Shown here: positions 52,357 to 60,179 of the stretch, piece by piece
Layout: each line of letters starts with the position of its first letter
How positions within the stretch are numbered: the first letter of the stretch is position 1
Source of the DNA: Devosia sp.
GTDB lineage: Bacteria > Pseudomonadota > Alphaproteobacteria > Rhizobiales > Devosiaceae
Assembly (NCBI RefSeq): GCF_024707125.1
Contig: NZ_JANQAH010000005.1
Coordinates: forward strand, 186,001 to 250,000
Direction of reading: 5' to 3'
Length of the DNA: 64,000 nt
Translations under genes and position numbers: made by a program
The notes under the pieces: generated by a model
The model's input: only the letters and a program-made list of their open reading frames with translations
The model's database searches: none
What the model was told of the DNA's origin: nothing

Positions 52357-53076
52357 CTATTCATCCCGGTCCATATGGCGGAGCACGGCGTCGGCTGAGC
52401 GACGCACATAGATCCGGGTGGCGCGCTCGGCGGCGGCGATATCGCGGGCGGTGATGCCGGCGATGATGGCACGCACGCCTTCCATGCCGGTTTCGAGCTG
52501 GCCCGGCTCGTCCATGGCGTAGATGCGGAGCATGTTGACGCGGGAGCGGAGCTGATCGAGCATTTCGGCAGCGATCTGGTTGTCCGCGACATCGGTCATG
52601 AAGCGCAGGAATTTCGACATGGTTTCGGCCATGCCGACCTTGTCCCCATTCGAGCCGGCTTCGAGGAGACGGCGGCCAAAATCCTGGGCGGCGGCAATAT
52701 CTTCGTCCGTCGCGCAGGCGAGGAAGCTGCGCACGGTGATGGCTTCGAGTTCGGTGCGGATCTCGTAGATTTCGTGGACGTGCTTGCGGGTCAGCCGCGC
52801 GACGCGGAGGCCGCTATGCGGGATGACGTTGACCAGCTTTTCGGCTTCGAGCCGGCGCGCGACTTCGCGCACCACGGTGCGGCTGATGCCGAAGGCTTCG
52901 CAGAGTTCGCGCTCGGTCAGGCGTGTGTCCGGCGCAATACGGCCTTCCATGATCGCGGTGCGGACGGAGTCAAAAACCCGATCGCGGGCGAGCTGGCGCG
53001 TTTGCGTGCTCTCCTCCGCCAGCTCATCGGCCATGTGCGATGCATCAACCTGAAAGATTCTACGCAAGTCGCTCAT
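52357..53076 (-). CDS. GntR-family transcriptional regulator (FadR/FCD subfamily)
   Basis: 239 residues: N-terminal winged helix (about 35-95; RLTERELCEAFGISRTVVRE as recognition region) and C-terminal all-helical FCD ligand domain (about 100-230) with the metal/ligand-type HVHEIYEIRTELEA start. ATG 53076 is preferred to the in-frame start at 53094. It is divergent from the M28 gene, with two identical ATTGTCGTACAAT palindromes in between, and is followed by hyuB-hyuA-M20. A third copy of the palindrome at 45017 extends its likely regulon to the importer. Probably a repressor relieved by the imported or degraded compound. Confidence 0.9.
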   Translation of the reverse strand: MSDLRRIFQVDASHMADELAEESTQTRQLARDRVFDSVRTAIMEGRIAPDTRLTERELCEAFGISRTVVREVARRLEAEKLVNVIPHSGLRVARLTRKHVHEIYEIRTELEAITVRSFLACATDEDIAAAQDFGRRLLEAGSNGDKVGMAETMSKFLRFMTDVADNQIAAEMLDQLRSRVNMLRIYAMDEPGQLETGMEGVRAIIAGITARDIAAAERATRIYVRRSADAVLRHMDRDE

Positions 53077-53198
53077 TAGTATCGGTCGCCCCAAGGGAAA
53101 ATGGGTGGGTCATCCTGCATTTGGCCGTCTTGGTCAAATCGGTGCGACGGCGTGTTGGAATGACTGTAACGAGGGTGTTTCGCAAAGCCTAGCGGAAA

Positions 53199-53211
53199 AT
53201 TGTCGTACAAT
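53199..53211. promoter_or_regulatory. GntR-type operator ATTGTCGTACAAT, copy 2
   Basis: Same 13-base palindrome as at 45017, in the divergent gntR/M28 region, 66 bases before the M28 start. Confidence 0.8.
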
Positions 53212-53215
53212 CCGG

Positions 53216-53228
53216 ATTGTCGTACAAT
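53216..53228. promoter_or_regulatory. GntR-type operator ATTGTCGTACAAT, copy 3
   Basis: Third identical palindrome, 17 bases centre-to-centre from copy 2 and 49 bases before the M28 start. The tandem arrangement suggests cooperative binding and autoregulation. Confidence 0.8.
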
Positions 53229-53276
53229 TTATCTTGGGGCATCGTGGGCCGTCACTTTGCATAGAGAGGGTTCAGC

Positions 53277-55001
53277 ATGCTCGACACGGCCATCAAAAAC
53301 GCCATCGCCCAGGTCAATGCCGACGCGGCTTGGCCGCTGGTGGAAGCCTTTTCCACCATGCCGCGCTGGAAGCCGGAAGACGTCGAAGCCTCAGCCCACG
53401 ATATTGCCCGGCGCCTTGGAGAGCTTGGCGTGCCGGTCGAAATGCTCGAAGCCTCGCTCTATCTATCCATTCCATATGAGGCATCGGTCGAGGCCAATGG
53501 CAAGACCTATGCCTCGAAGCCTCCCGCCTATTCGCTGAGCTGCCCGGAAGGCATGAGCGGCGTGCTGCACCATGTGCCGGGCGCGCTGGCTGCCAGCGTT
53601 GGCAGCTTTTACGAAAAGAACCGGGACGAGGCAGCGGCCGCCGAGGAGCGCATTCGCGGCAAGATCGTGCTCACCGACGGCTTTGCCTCGCCCAACAAGG
53701 TGCTCGAATTTCAGGAAAAGGGCGCCATTGGCGTCATCGCCGTCAATCCTGGCATCGACCGGCACTGGGGCATCTGCTCCTCGGTCTGGGGTTCGCCCGA
53801 TCTCGATGGCCTGCCGCGCAAGCCGGTGATCCCCGTTGCCGTCGTCAACAATCCCGATGGGCAGGAGCTGATCGAACTGGCCAAGGCCGGTGGCAGCGTC
53901 ACCATAAAGACCCGCTTGGAAGAGGGCTGGTTCAAGTCGCTTGTGCCGGTGGTCAATGTGCCCGGCACAGTGGAGCCAGAAAAGTTCGTGCTGCTCGCCG
54001 GCCACTATGACAGCTGGGACGTGGGCGTGGGCGACAATGCAACGGGCGATGCCGCCATGCTCGAGATCGCCCGCGTGCTCTGGCACAACCGTGGCGATCT
54101 CCGCCGCTCGGTGCGCATCGCTTGGTGGCCGGGCCACTCGACTGGCCGCTACGCCGGTTCGGCCTGGTATGCCGATGCCTTCGCGCTCGATCTCGACGAG
54201 AACTGCGTCGCCCAGGTCAATTGCGACAGCCCCGGCTGCCGTTGGGCCGATGTCTATGAGAACGTCGCGGTAATGAGCGAGGCCAATGGCCTCTGCACCG
54301 ATGTCATTCGCGAGGTTGCCGATCTGCCATTCCATGGCGAACGGCCGCTGCGCGCCGGCGATTATTCCTTCAACAATATCGGGCTTTCGAGCTTCTTCAT
54401 GCTGTCCTCCACCATGACGGTCGAGAAGCGCAAGGAGATGGAATATTACACGGTCGGCGGCTGCGGCGGGAACATTGCCTGGCACACCGAAAACGACCTG
54501 ATGGACATTGCCGATCGCGACATTCTCATTCGCGACATCAAAGTCTATCTCGCCGGCATCATGGCGGTGGCCAATGCGCCGATCCTGCCCTTCGACTGGC
54601 GCGCGACGGCTGCCGAGTTCAAGGCGACGCTGGAGAAGTATCAGAAGGCGGCGGGCGACGATGCCGCGCTGCTCGATCCCGTTGCTTCCGAACTGGCCGG
54701 TCTCAGCGCTTCGCTCGACGCCTTCTATGCCGGTACTGCGAATGGCACGGTGGCCGAGGCTCAGGCCAACGCGGTGATCCAGCAGCTCGCCCGCATTCTC
54801 GTGCCGCTCAACTATACGCGCGGTCCGCGTTTCACCCATGATCCGGCTTTGCCGGTGCCGGGTCTGCCGGCCATTTCGGTGGCGGGCGAGCTCAAGACGC
54901 ATGGACCGGAAACGCTCGGCTTTGCCCGCACCCAGCTCATGCGCGGCGCCAACCGCACGGCAGCGGCCCTGCGGCAGGCGGCGCGGCTTCTGACCGCCTA
55001 A
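53277..55001 (+). CDS. M28-family peptidase homologue with PA domain and altered catalytic motif
   Basis: 574 residues with no signal peptide. A PA-type insert (about 120-205; GKIVLTDGFASPNKVLEFQE) precedes the M28 core. Metal-site parts present: LLAGHYDSWDVGVGDNATG (His and bridging Asp), NCDSPG (Asp) and AWHTENDLMD (last His). The usual catalytic Glu-Glu pair (EExGLxGS) is replaced by Gly-His in WWPGHSTGRYAGSAWYA. A C-terminal helical extension of about 130 residues resembles glutamate-carboxypeptidase-type M28B proteins. Classical aminopeptidase activity is doubtful unless another residue acts as base. First gene right of the two GntR operators; single-gene unit. Confidence 0.85.
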   Translation: MLDTAIKNAIAQVNADAAWPLVEAFSTMPRWKPEDVEASAHDIARRLGELGVPVEMLEASLYLSIPYEASVEANGKTYASKPPAYSLSCPEGMSGVLHHVPGALAASVGSFYEKNRDEAAAAEERIRGKIVLTDGFASPNKVLEFQEKGAIGVIAVNPGIDRHWGICSSVWGSPDLDGLPRKPVIPVAVVNNPDGQELIELAKAGGSVTIKTRLEEGWFKSLVPVVNVPGTVEPEKFVLLAGHYDSWDVGVGDNATGDAAMLEIARVLWHNRGDLRRSVRIAWWPGHSTGRYAGSAWYADAFALDLDENCVAQVNCDSPGCRWADVYENVAVMSEANGLCTDVIREVADLPFHGERPLRAGDYSFNNIGLSSFFMLSSTMTVEKRKEMEYYTVGGCGGNIAWHTENDLMDIADRDILIRDIKVYLAGIMAVANAPILPFDWRATAAEFKATLEKYQKAAGDDAALLDPVASELAGLSASLDAFYAGTANGTVAEAQANAVIQQLARILVPLNYTRGPRFTHDPALPVPGLPAISVAGELKTHGPETLGFARTQLMRGANRTAAALRQAARLLTA

Positions 55002-55221
55002 AGCAAAACGTATGGTCGGGCAGGGTGCCCGGCCATACCGCTGGCGCGTTGGAGCTGAAACAGCCAGCGCCTTGGGCTTCGATCCCGCACATTTCGTTTC
55101 GGCGCAACGCACGCCCATTAGCTCGCAGGTCCGGCCCGCGGGCGAACCGTCGCGGAAGTTCATCCCATTCTTGCAATTAATTCTTACTTGCAAAAACATT
55201 CGATGTGGCGCTACTTCTAAA

Positions 55222-55238
55222 TTGCGAATGGTTCGCAA
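55222..55238. promoter_or_regulatory. Palindrome TTGCGAA-TGG-TTCGCAA upstream of the multicopper oxidase
   Basis: 7-bp perfect inverted repeat with three-base spacer, 12 bases before the oxidase start, in a 248-base intergenic region (55002-55249) that otherwise shows an A/T-rich promoter-like segment (TTGCAATTAATTCTTACTTGCAA near 55173-55195). Operator-like; a metal-responsive repressor would fit the oxidase/ZIP gene pair. Confidence 0.55.
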
Positions 55239-55249
55239 CTGGGGTGCTC

Positions 55250-56395
55250 ATGTCAAACGCCGAACTTGCTCCCGATCTGGTCAGCCGCCGCAGCTTGTTG
55301 CTGGGTGGGCTCGCAGCTGCCGGCGGCGCTGCTGCGCTGGCCACGACCACCGTTGCCCAGGACATGCCGGGGCATGACATGAGCGGCATGCCGGTAGAGC
55401 CGGCTGCAACCTCGACCAGCCCCTATGCCGCGCCCCCGGCGCATGGCGGTGCCCACGGCGACATGATGACGGTCGGTACGGTGGATCACGGCGCCAACGG
55501 GTTCGATCCCTCCACCATGCTGACCGAATGGGAAACCGGCACGCTGTCCACCATGGAGGACGGTCGGACATTGCGCACTTTCACGGTCGAAGCGATCGAT
55601 AAGGAAATCGAGATTGCTCCGGGCGTGATGTTTCCGGCCTGGACCTATAACGGCCGCGTGCCAGGCCCGGCGCTCCGCGCCAAGGAGGGTGAGCGGCTGC
55701 GGATCGTGTTCAGCAATTTTGGGTCCCATCCGCACTCGATGCATTTTCACGGCATTCACTCGGCCCGCATGGATGGCGTGCCTGGCGCTGGGCTGATCAA
55801 TCCGGGCGAAGAATTCGTCTACGAATTCGACGCAAAGCCTTTCGGCTGCCATCTCTATCACTGCCACGCACTGCCGCTGAAACGGCACATGCACAAGGGC
55901 ATGTATGGCGCCTTCATCATCGACCCGGATCCCGCGCTGCATCCCGAATTTGCCGAAGTCGCCGCCTCCCGCCTGCTCGGCACGCCCGAAAATGCGCTCT
56001 GGCAGGAAATGGTCATGGTGATGAATGCCTTCGACACCAATTTCGACAACGAGAACGAGTTCTACGCGGTCAATACCATCGCCCATGCCTATGCAAAGAC
56101 GCCGATCCGCATCGTCAAATCGAGGCCAGTGCGCATCTATCTGGTCAATGTCACCGAGTTCGACCCGATCAACTCGTTTCACCTGCACGCCAATTTCTTC
56201 GACTATTTCGACACCGGCACCAATCTGGCGCCCACGCTGCGGACCGTTGACCTGATCATGCAATGCCAGGCCCAGCGCGGCATTCTCGAGTTCTCGTTCA
56301 GGGACCACGAGGCCGGCAGCTACATGTTCCACCCGCACCAGAGCGAGTTCACCGAACTGGGCTGGATGGGAATGTTCGACGTGGTGGAGGGCTGA
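55250..56395 (+). CDS. Tat-exported two-domain multicopper oxidase
   Basis: 381 residues. Tat signal (SRRSLLLGGLAAAGG), then a His/Met-rich linker (DMPGHDMSGMP, HGGAHGDMM; residues about 38-75). Two cupredoxin domains: domain one with SMHFHGIHS and the type 1 copper segment CHLYHCHALPLKRHMHKGM; domain two with NSFHLHANFF and YMFHPHQSEFTELGWMG. The type 1 site is thus in the first domain, as in two-domain laccase-like oxidases and copper nitrite reductase relatives; trimer formation is expected for such proteins. The start is ATG 55250. It is followed 3 bases later by a ZIP metal transporter gene, suggesting that it oxidises or handles a metal ion that the transporter moves. Confidence 0.88.
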   Translation: MSNAELAPDLVSRRSLLLGGLAAAGGAAALATTTVAQDMPGHDMSGMPVEPAATSTSPYAAPPAHGGAHGDMMTVGTVDHGANGFDPSTMLTEWETGTLSTMEDGRTLRTFTVEAIDKEIEIAPGVMFPAWTYNGRVPGPALRAKEGERLRIVFSNFGSHPHSMHFHGIHSARMDGVPGAGLINPGEEFVYEFDAKPFGCHLYHCHALPLKRHMHKGMYGAFIIDPDPALHPEFAEVAASRLLGTPENALWQEMVMVMNAFDTNFDNENEFYAVNTIAHAYAKTPIRIVKSRPVRIYLVNVTEFDPINSFHLHANFFDYFDTGTNLAPTLRTVDLIMQCQAQRGILEFSFRDHEAGSYMFHPHQSEFTELGWMGMFDVVEG

Positions 56396-56398
56396 GCC

Positions 56399-57605
56399 AT
56401 GAACGAAATGGCCGACACGACGACCACTTCGGCAAAGGCAGCAGCCATCGGCAACCGTCGATCCCTTCTCTGGCTGCTGCTGCCGCTGGGGCTGTTCTTG
56501 CTGGCTCTCGCCTGGATCGCTTCCACTGATCCGCTGCGCAACTTCAACAATGGCGCCCCGCCGGTCGAGGCGCTGACCTATGAGCGCACGGTGCTCGACG
56601 ACACCGGCATTCACGTCCAGCTCCGCGCCGGCGGCTCCGAGCCGATGACGATTGCCCAGGTGCAGGTTGACGATGCCTACTGGAATTTCTCCCAGACCCC
56701 GGCCGGCCCGATCGCCCGCGGCAGTACCGCGTGGATCGACCTGGCCTATCCCCTGGGTTCTGGGCGAGGCCCATGTCGTCAATATCATCACCAATACCGG
56801 CGCCGCCTTTGCCCACGAAATCGCCGTGGCGGTACCGACGCCGGTCCCGACCCAATCCATGCTCTGGCAGCAGGCGCTGATCGGCATCATTGTCGGCGTT
56901 TTGCCCGTTGCCATTGGCCTCCTGTGCTACCCCGCGCTGCGCGGTGTCGGTCAGGCTGGCATGAATTTCCTCCTGGCGCTGACCATTGGCCTTCTGGCTT
57001 TCCTGCTTGTCGACATGACGTTTGAAGCGCTGGAACTGGCCGGAGAGTCCGCCGCGATGTTCCAGGGCTCGTCCATGGTCCTGCTGGTGGCGCTGGCCAG
57101 CTTCCTGATCCTCATGGGCGTCGGGCACTGGCGTGGCACGCCAACCGGCCTGTCGCTGTCGTTCTTTATCGCGCTCGGCATTGGCCTCCACAATTTCGGC
57201 GAGGGCCTTGCCATCGGAGCGGCCTTTGCCGCGGGCTCTGCCGGTCTCGGCACTTTCCTGGTGCTGGGTTTTGCCCTGCACAACGTCACCGAAGGCATCG
57301 GCATAGCCGCGCCAATCCTTCGGGTTCGTCCGCCGCTCTGGAGCTTTGCGGCATTGGCGCTGCTTGCAGGTCTGCCTGCCGTCTTCGGGCTGTGGCTAGG
57401 TAGTCTCGCCTATGCGCCGCAATGGTCCGCCCTGGCGCTCGGTGTCGGCGCCGGGGCCATCGCTCAGGTCATCGTCGAGGTCGGGGCCTATCTGCTGCGT
57501 TCAAACCCTGGTTCCCGCTCGCCGCTGTTCTCGCCTGCAGTCCTTGGGGGCCTGCTGACCGGCATCGGCTTCATGTACGTCACCGCTGCGATCATCAAGA
57601 TCTGA
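56399..57605 (+). pseudogene. ZIP-family metal transporter with apparent frameshift
   Basis: Two frames (56399 to about 56750, then to 57605) combine to about 401 residues. The N-terminal part is one membrane helix (LLWLLLPLGLFLLALAWIA) plus a periplasmic beta-rich segment of roughly 90 residues; the C-terminal part is a ZIP transporter with the metal-binding helices HNFGEGLAIGAAFAAG and HNVTEGIGIAAP intact. The frame changes at CCCC 56750-56753; removing one C reads IDLAYPWVLGEAHVV and restores one protein. Probably a sequencing or assembly indel, otherwise a broken gene. It directly follows the multicopper oxidase gene (3 bases), so the pair is one operon. Likely metals are iron, manganese or zinc. 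Confidence 0.82.
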
Positions 57606-57623
57606 ACCCAAAGCCCGCGACCC

Positions 57624-57668
57624 AAAAAAGCAGGCGGGGCGATCGACACATCGATCCGCCCCGCCTGC
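57624..57668. terminator. Hairpin between ZIP gene and convergent pspA-like gene
   Basis: Stem GCAGGCGGGG with CCCCGCCTGC enclosing a second inverted repeat (GATCGA/TCGATC). Six A precede it, so it reads as a U-tract terminator for the - strand pspA operon and as a plain hairpin for the + strand. Confidence 0.75.
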
Positions 57669-57698
57669 ACAATTTCAAATCGCGCCTGGATGGTTCGC

Positions 57699-58427
57699 TT
57701 AGTCGAGCTTCTTCGTCTGGGGCAGGGCCAAGGGGTCGGACGGCGTCGGCGACATGAGCTGCGCCAGAATTTCGTCGGCTGACTGGCTGGAGCCGCCAAT
57801 GCCGGCTTCGCGCAATTGGCGATCGAGGTCATTGCCGTTTTCGAGCGCGGCGAGTTCGGCGCCGGCGGCGATGCGGCCGGCCGTGGCCTCCTGCTTCTTC
57901 TTGATGCGCTCAAGGCTGTCGACAGCGCTGCCGAGGCGGGTGTTGATGCCCGACTGGCTATGGGCCAGAGCCGACTGCGCCTTGAGGAGCGATTCATTGG
58001 CTTTGACGTTGTCGACCTCGCGCTTCATCTGGGTGATGCGCGCTTCGGTGTCCTGAATGGTGCGCAGCATCTGCTGCTGGCGCGGCAACAACTGGTCGAG
58101 CTCGGCCTGGTCGCGCTGCAATTCGCCCCGGATGGTGGCGATGCGCTGGGCAAGGCCCTGCGCGAGGTCGGTGCGGCCCGCGGCGATGGCAGCGCGGGCG
58201 CTATCGGTATCCTTGGCTTCCTTGGCGCGGTTTTCCTCGATACGGCGGGCCATGCTCTTGTTGGAAGCCATGATGCCGGCAAGGTCGGAGCGCGCCTGTC
58301 GCAGGGATTGTTCGGCGTCGCGAATTTCCTGGTCGAGAACGCGCATCGACTGGCTATCGGCGACGGATTCGGCGGCTTCGTTGACCCCGCCGCGGATGGC
58401 GGTGAAGATTTTACCCCAGGCGCTCAC
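57699..58427 (-). CDS. pspA: PspA/IM30-family protein (YjfJ-like)
   Basis: 242 residues, almost entirely helical with long coiled-coil stretches (about 30-190), as in the ESCRT-III-like PspA/Vipp1 family that binds and stabilises the inner membrane. The amphipathic N-terminal helix is SAWGKIFTAIRGGVNEAAES and a family block is DQEIRDAEQSLRQARSDL. The start is taken as GTG 58427, overlapping the upstream DUF2170 stop as GTGA; an ATG at 58451 is less likely. The acidic/polar tail (about 200-242) lacks the last PspA helix. Gene order identifies it with E. coli yjfJ rather than the pspABC operon. Confidence 0.9.
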   Translation of the reverse strand: MSAWGKIFTAIRGGVNEAAESVADSQSMRVLDQEIRDAEQSLRQARSDLAGIMASNKSMARRIEENRAKEAKDTDSARAAIAAGRTDLAQGLAQRIATIRGELQRDQAELDQLLPRQQQMLRTIQDTEARITQMKREVDNVKANESLLKAQSALAHSQSGINTRLGSAVDSLERIKKKQEATAGRIAAGAELAALENGNDLDRQLREAGIGGSSQSADEILAQLMSPTPSDPLALPQTKKLD

Positions 58428-58870
58428 GCTGCGAACTCCCCATTCTTCCATTCATTGATCATGTCTGCCGCATCGACCGCATTGGCGGCGAGCACGGCGA
58501 CTTCTTCGACGACGGTCTCGGCACTGGAGCGGGCCGAAAGCGAGCCGAAGAGTTCGTACCATTCTTCGCCGTCGATCTGGGTGATACCAAAGCTCGAAAG
58601 CGGCACCAGCTTGTGCGTCTTGAGCACCATGCGCTCAAAGGATTCGCGATGGGGCACGTCCTTGCAGGGCGCGAGAATGACGCTGGCGAGAATATCGCGG
58701 TCGCCACTCATGGTGACGAAGACGTCAAGATCGCCCTTTTCCTTGAGCGTCACGAACAGGACATTGCCCTCGGGCGGAACATGCACGTCCACATCGCCAA
58801 GGGCTTCGGGATCAGACGCGAAAAGCTGCGTCAGGGTCGTGAGGTTCCAGGTATCCAATAGGTCCTCCAT
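58424..58870 (-). CDS. yjfI: DUF2170 protein (YjfI-like)
   Basis: 148 residues, DUF2170 family, small acidic protein without membrane segments or signal. Recognised by LDVFVTMSGDRDILASVILAP-type central region (VPPEGNVLFVTLKEKGDLDV), the FERMVLKTHKLVPLSSFGI block and its place directly before the PspA-like gene, as in E. coli yjfI-yjfJ. The start is ATG 58870. Biochemical role unknown. It is divergent from the DUF2491 gene across 202 bases, so the six-gene yjf set is split here into two divergent units. Confidence 0.82.
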   Translation of the reverse strand: MEDLLDTWNLTTLTQLFASDPEALGDVDVHVPPEGNVLFVTLKEKGDLDVFVTMSGDRDILASVILAPCKDVPHRESFERMVLKTHKLVPLSSFGITQIDGEEWYELFGSLSARSSAETVVEEVAVLAANAVDAADMINEWKNGEFAA

Positions 58871-58912
58871 GGGATCTGTCGATATCGGCCGGCTTGTGCG
58901 GGCGCCTTGCGC

Positions 58913-58946
58913 ATATGGTACTATCACATTGTGACCGCAACCATAT
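58913..58946. promoter_or_regulatory. Inverted repeat ATATGGT...ACCATAT in the divergent yjf promoter region
   Basis: ATATGGT (58913-58919) and ACCATAT (58940-58946), 27 bases apart start to start, with a further ACCATATA at 59013-59020, all within the 202-base region between the two yjf-type units. Possible operator set; no -24/-12 sigma-54 element was clear. Confidence 0.4.
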
Positions 58947-59072
58947 TTGCCTGTGGCGACTTGTCGCCAATATTTGGTGCGGTTCGCCTTCCTAGCATCT
59001 CGGCGCATCGCTACCATATAGGAGCGATGAATCCGGCTTGCATGGGGTTCATGGCCGCATAGGGAGCAGGGC

Positions 59073-59732
59073 ATGATCGGTTGGTTCGGCCGCAAAGACG
59101 AGAAAAAACCGCTGCCGGTCGAGCGTGGTCCTCTTGCCGTCGGTATCGGTGGCGCCCTCGACCTCGATTTTCTGTCGCTCGAAGCCAATGCACTTGGCGG
59201 CGAGCCGGCCATGCCGTTGCCGCTGAGCGGGCCGTTCATCGTTGCCGCCTATGGCGAAGTGCAGCTGGACGCCTCAAGTGTGCTCTCACGCTACTATGAC
59301 GACGAACACCGCATGATCCAGACCATGTCTGGCGGTGGCAAGCCCGGCGATGCGGTGGAAGACATCAGTTTCTATCATCCCTGGGACAGTGTCGTGCCCT
59401 CCGGGCCGCAGGCCTGGTCGCGCTGGACGGGGCCGAATGGGCTGATCGGGCAGGAACACTATGATGCCGATGGCATCCACTTTCATCGCTTCTGGGGCGA
59501 GGGGCCGGAGCGCACGGCGCTCGTTGAATTCGTCGAAAAGGTCGACGATGGCGAGGCGCTCCGCTCCATCCACCAGACCTGCATGCTCTATTATCGTCCC
59601 CTCGGCCAATCGCGCGAAATGCTGCTGATCAATGTCGAGCGCGACCTCGGGCAGGGGCAGAGCCAGACGGGCAGCTCGGTCGAATTTCTCATCGGCTACG
59701 GGCTTACCCCGGCCGATGTGCGCCGCGTCTGA
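59073..59732 (+). CDS. yjfK: DUF2491 protein (YjfK-like)
   Basis: 219 residues, soluble, DUF2491 family. It begins with an amphipathic MIGWFGRKDEKK stretch, followed by a compact domain with YYDDEHRMIQTMSGGG, FYHPWDSVVPSG, HRFWGEGPERTALVEFVEKV and a YYRPLGQSREMLLINVE block. ATG 59073 follows AGGGAG. First gene of the + strand half of the yjf cluster, 34 bases before the DUF350 gene. Function unknown; the consistent linkage with PspA and DUF350 points to a membrane-associated complex. Confidence 0.82.
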   Translation: MIGWFGRKDEKKPLPVERGPLAVGIGGALDLDFLSLEANALGGEPAMPLPLSGPFIVAAYGEVQLDASSVLSRYYDDEHRMIQTMSGGGKPGDAVEDISFYHPWDSVVPSGPQAWSRWTGPNGLIGQEHYDADGIHFHRFWGEGPERTALVEFVEKVDDGEALRSIHQTCMLYYRPLGQSREMLLINVERDLGQGQSQTGSSVEFLIGYGLTPADVRRV

Positions 59733-59766
59733 CATCCATTGAACGTTTCATCCAAGGAGTTTCGAC

Positions 59767-60168
59767 ATGCTTGACTATGTGGCGGGCCTGCCGGCCTTCC
59801 TCGGCTATTTTGCGATTGGCCTGGCCGCTTATGGCGCCTTCGCTTTCGTCTATACGGCCATCACGCCGCATCGCGAGGTGGAGCTGATCCGGGCCGGCAA
59901 CATGGCCGCGGTGACGGCCTTTCTCGGTGCCATTCTTGGCTTCAGCCTGCCGCTGGCTTCGGCCGCTGCCAATTCGGTCAGCATTGTCGACTACATCATC
60001 TGGGCCGTGATCGGCATCCTGGCGCAGATCCTCGCCTACTACATCGCCAATTTCACGCTCAAGAACCTGCACGAGAAGATCACCAATGGTGACGTGACGG
60101 CCGGCATCTGGGGCGGTGGCATCGCGCTCGCGGTCGGCATTCTCAATGCCGCCTGCATGACCTATTGA
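59767..60168 (+). CDS. yjfL: DUF350 membrane protein (YjfL-like)
   Basis: 133 residues, DUF350 family, four membrane helices (about 10-32, 48-70, 77-98, 108-130). A typical YjfL core is ITPHREVELIRAGNMAAVTAFLGAILGFSLPLASA, with the conserved charged HREVELI loop after helix one. ATG 59767 follows AAGGAG. Eleven bases separate it from the DUF1190 lipoprotein gene. Role unknown; probably the integral membrane partner of the cluster. Confidence 0.88.
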   Translation: MLDYVAGLPAFLGYFAIGLAAYGAFAFVYTAITPHREVELIRAGNMAAVTAFLGAILGFSLPLASAAANSVSIVDYIIWAVIGILAQILAYYIANFTLKNLHEKITNGDVTAGIWGGGIALAVGILNAACMTY

Positions 60169-60179
60169 GGGAGGACGCA

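Noticed and set aside
53077..53094. Start of the GntR gene at 53094
   Set aside because: Non-ATG start six codons before ATG 53076 without better ribosome binding site; ATG 53076 preferred.
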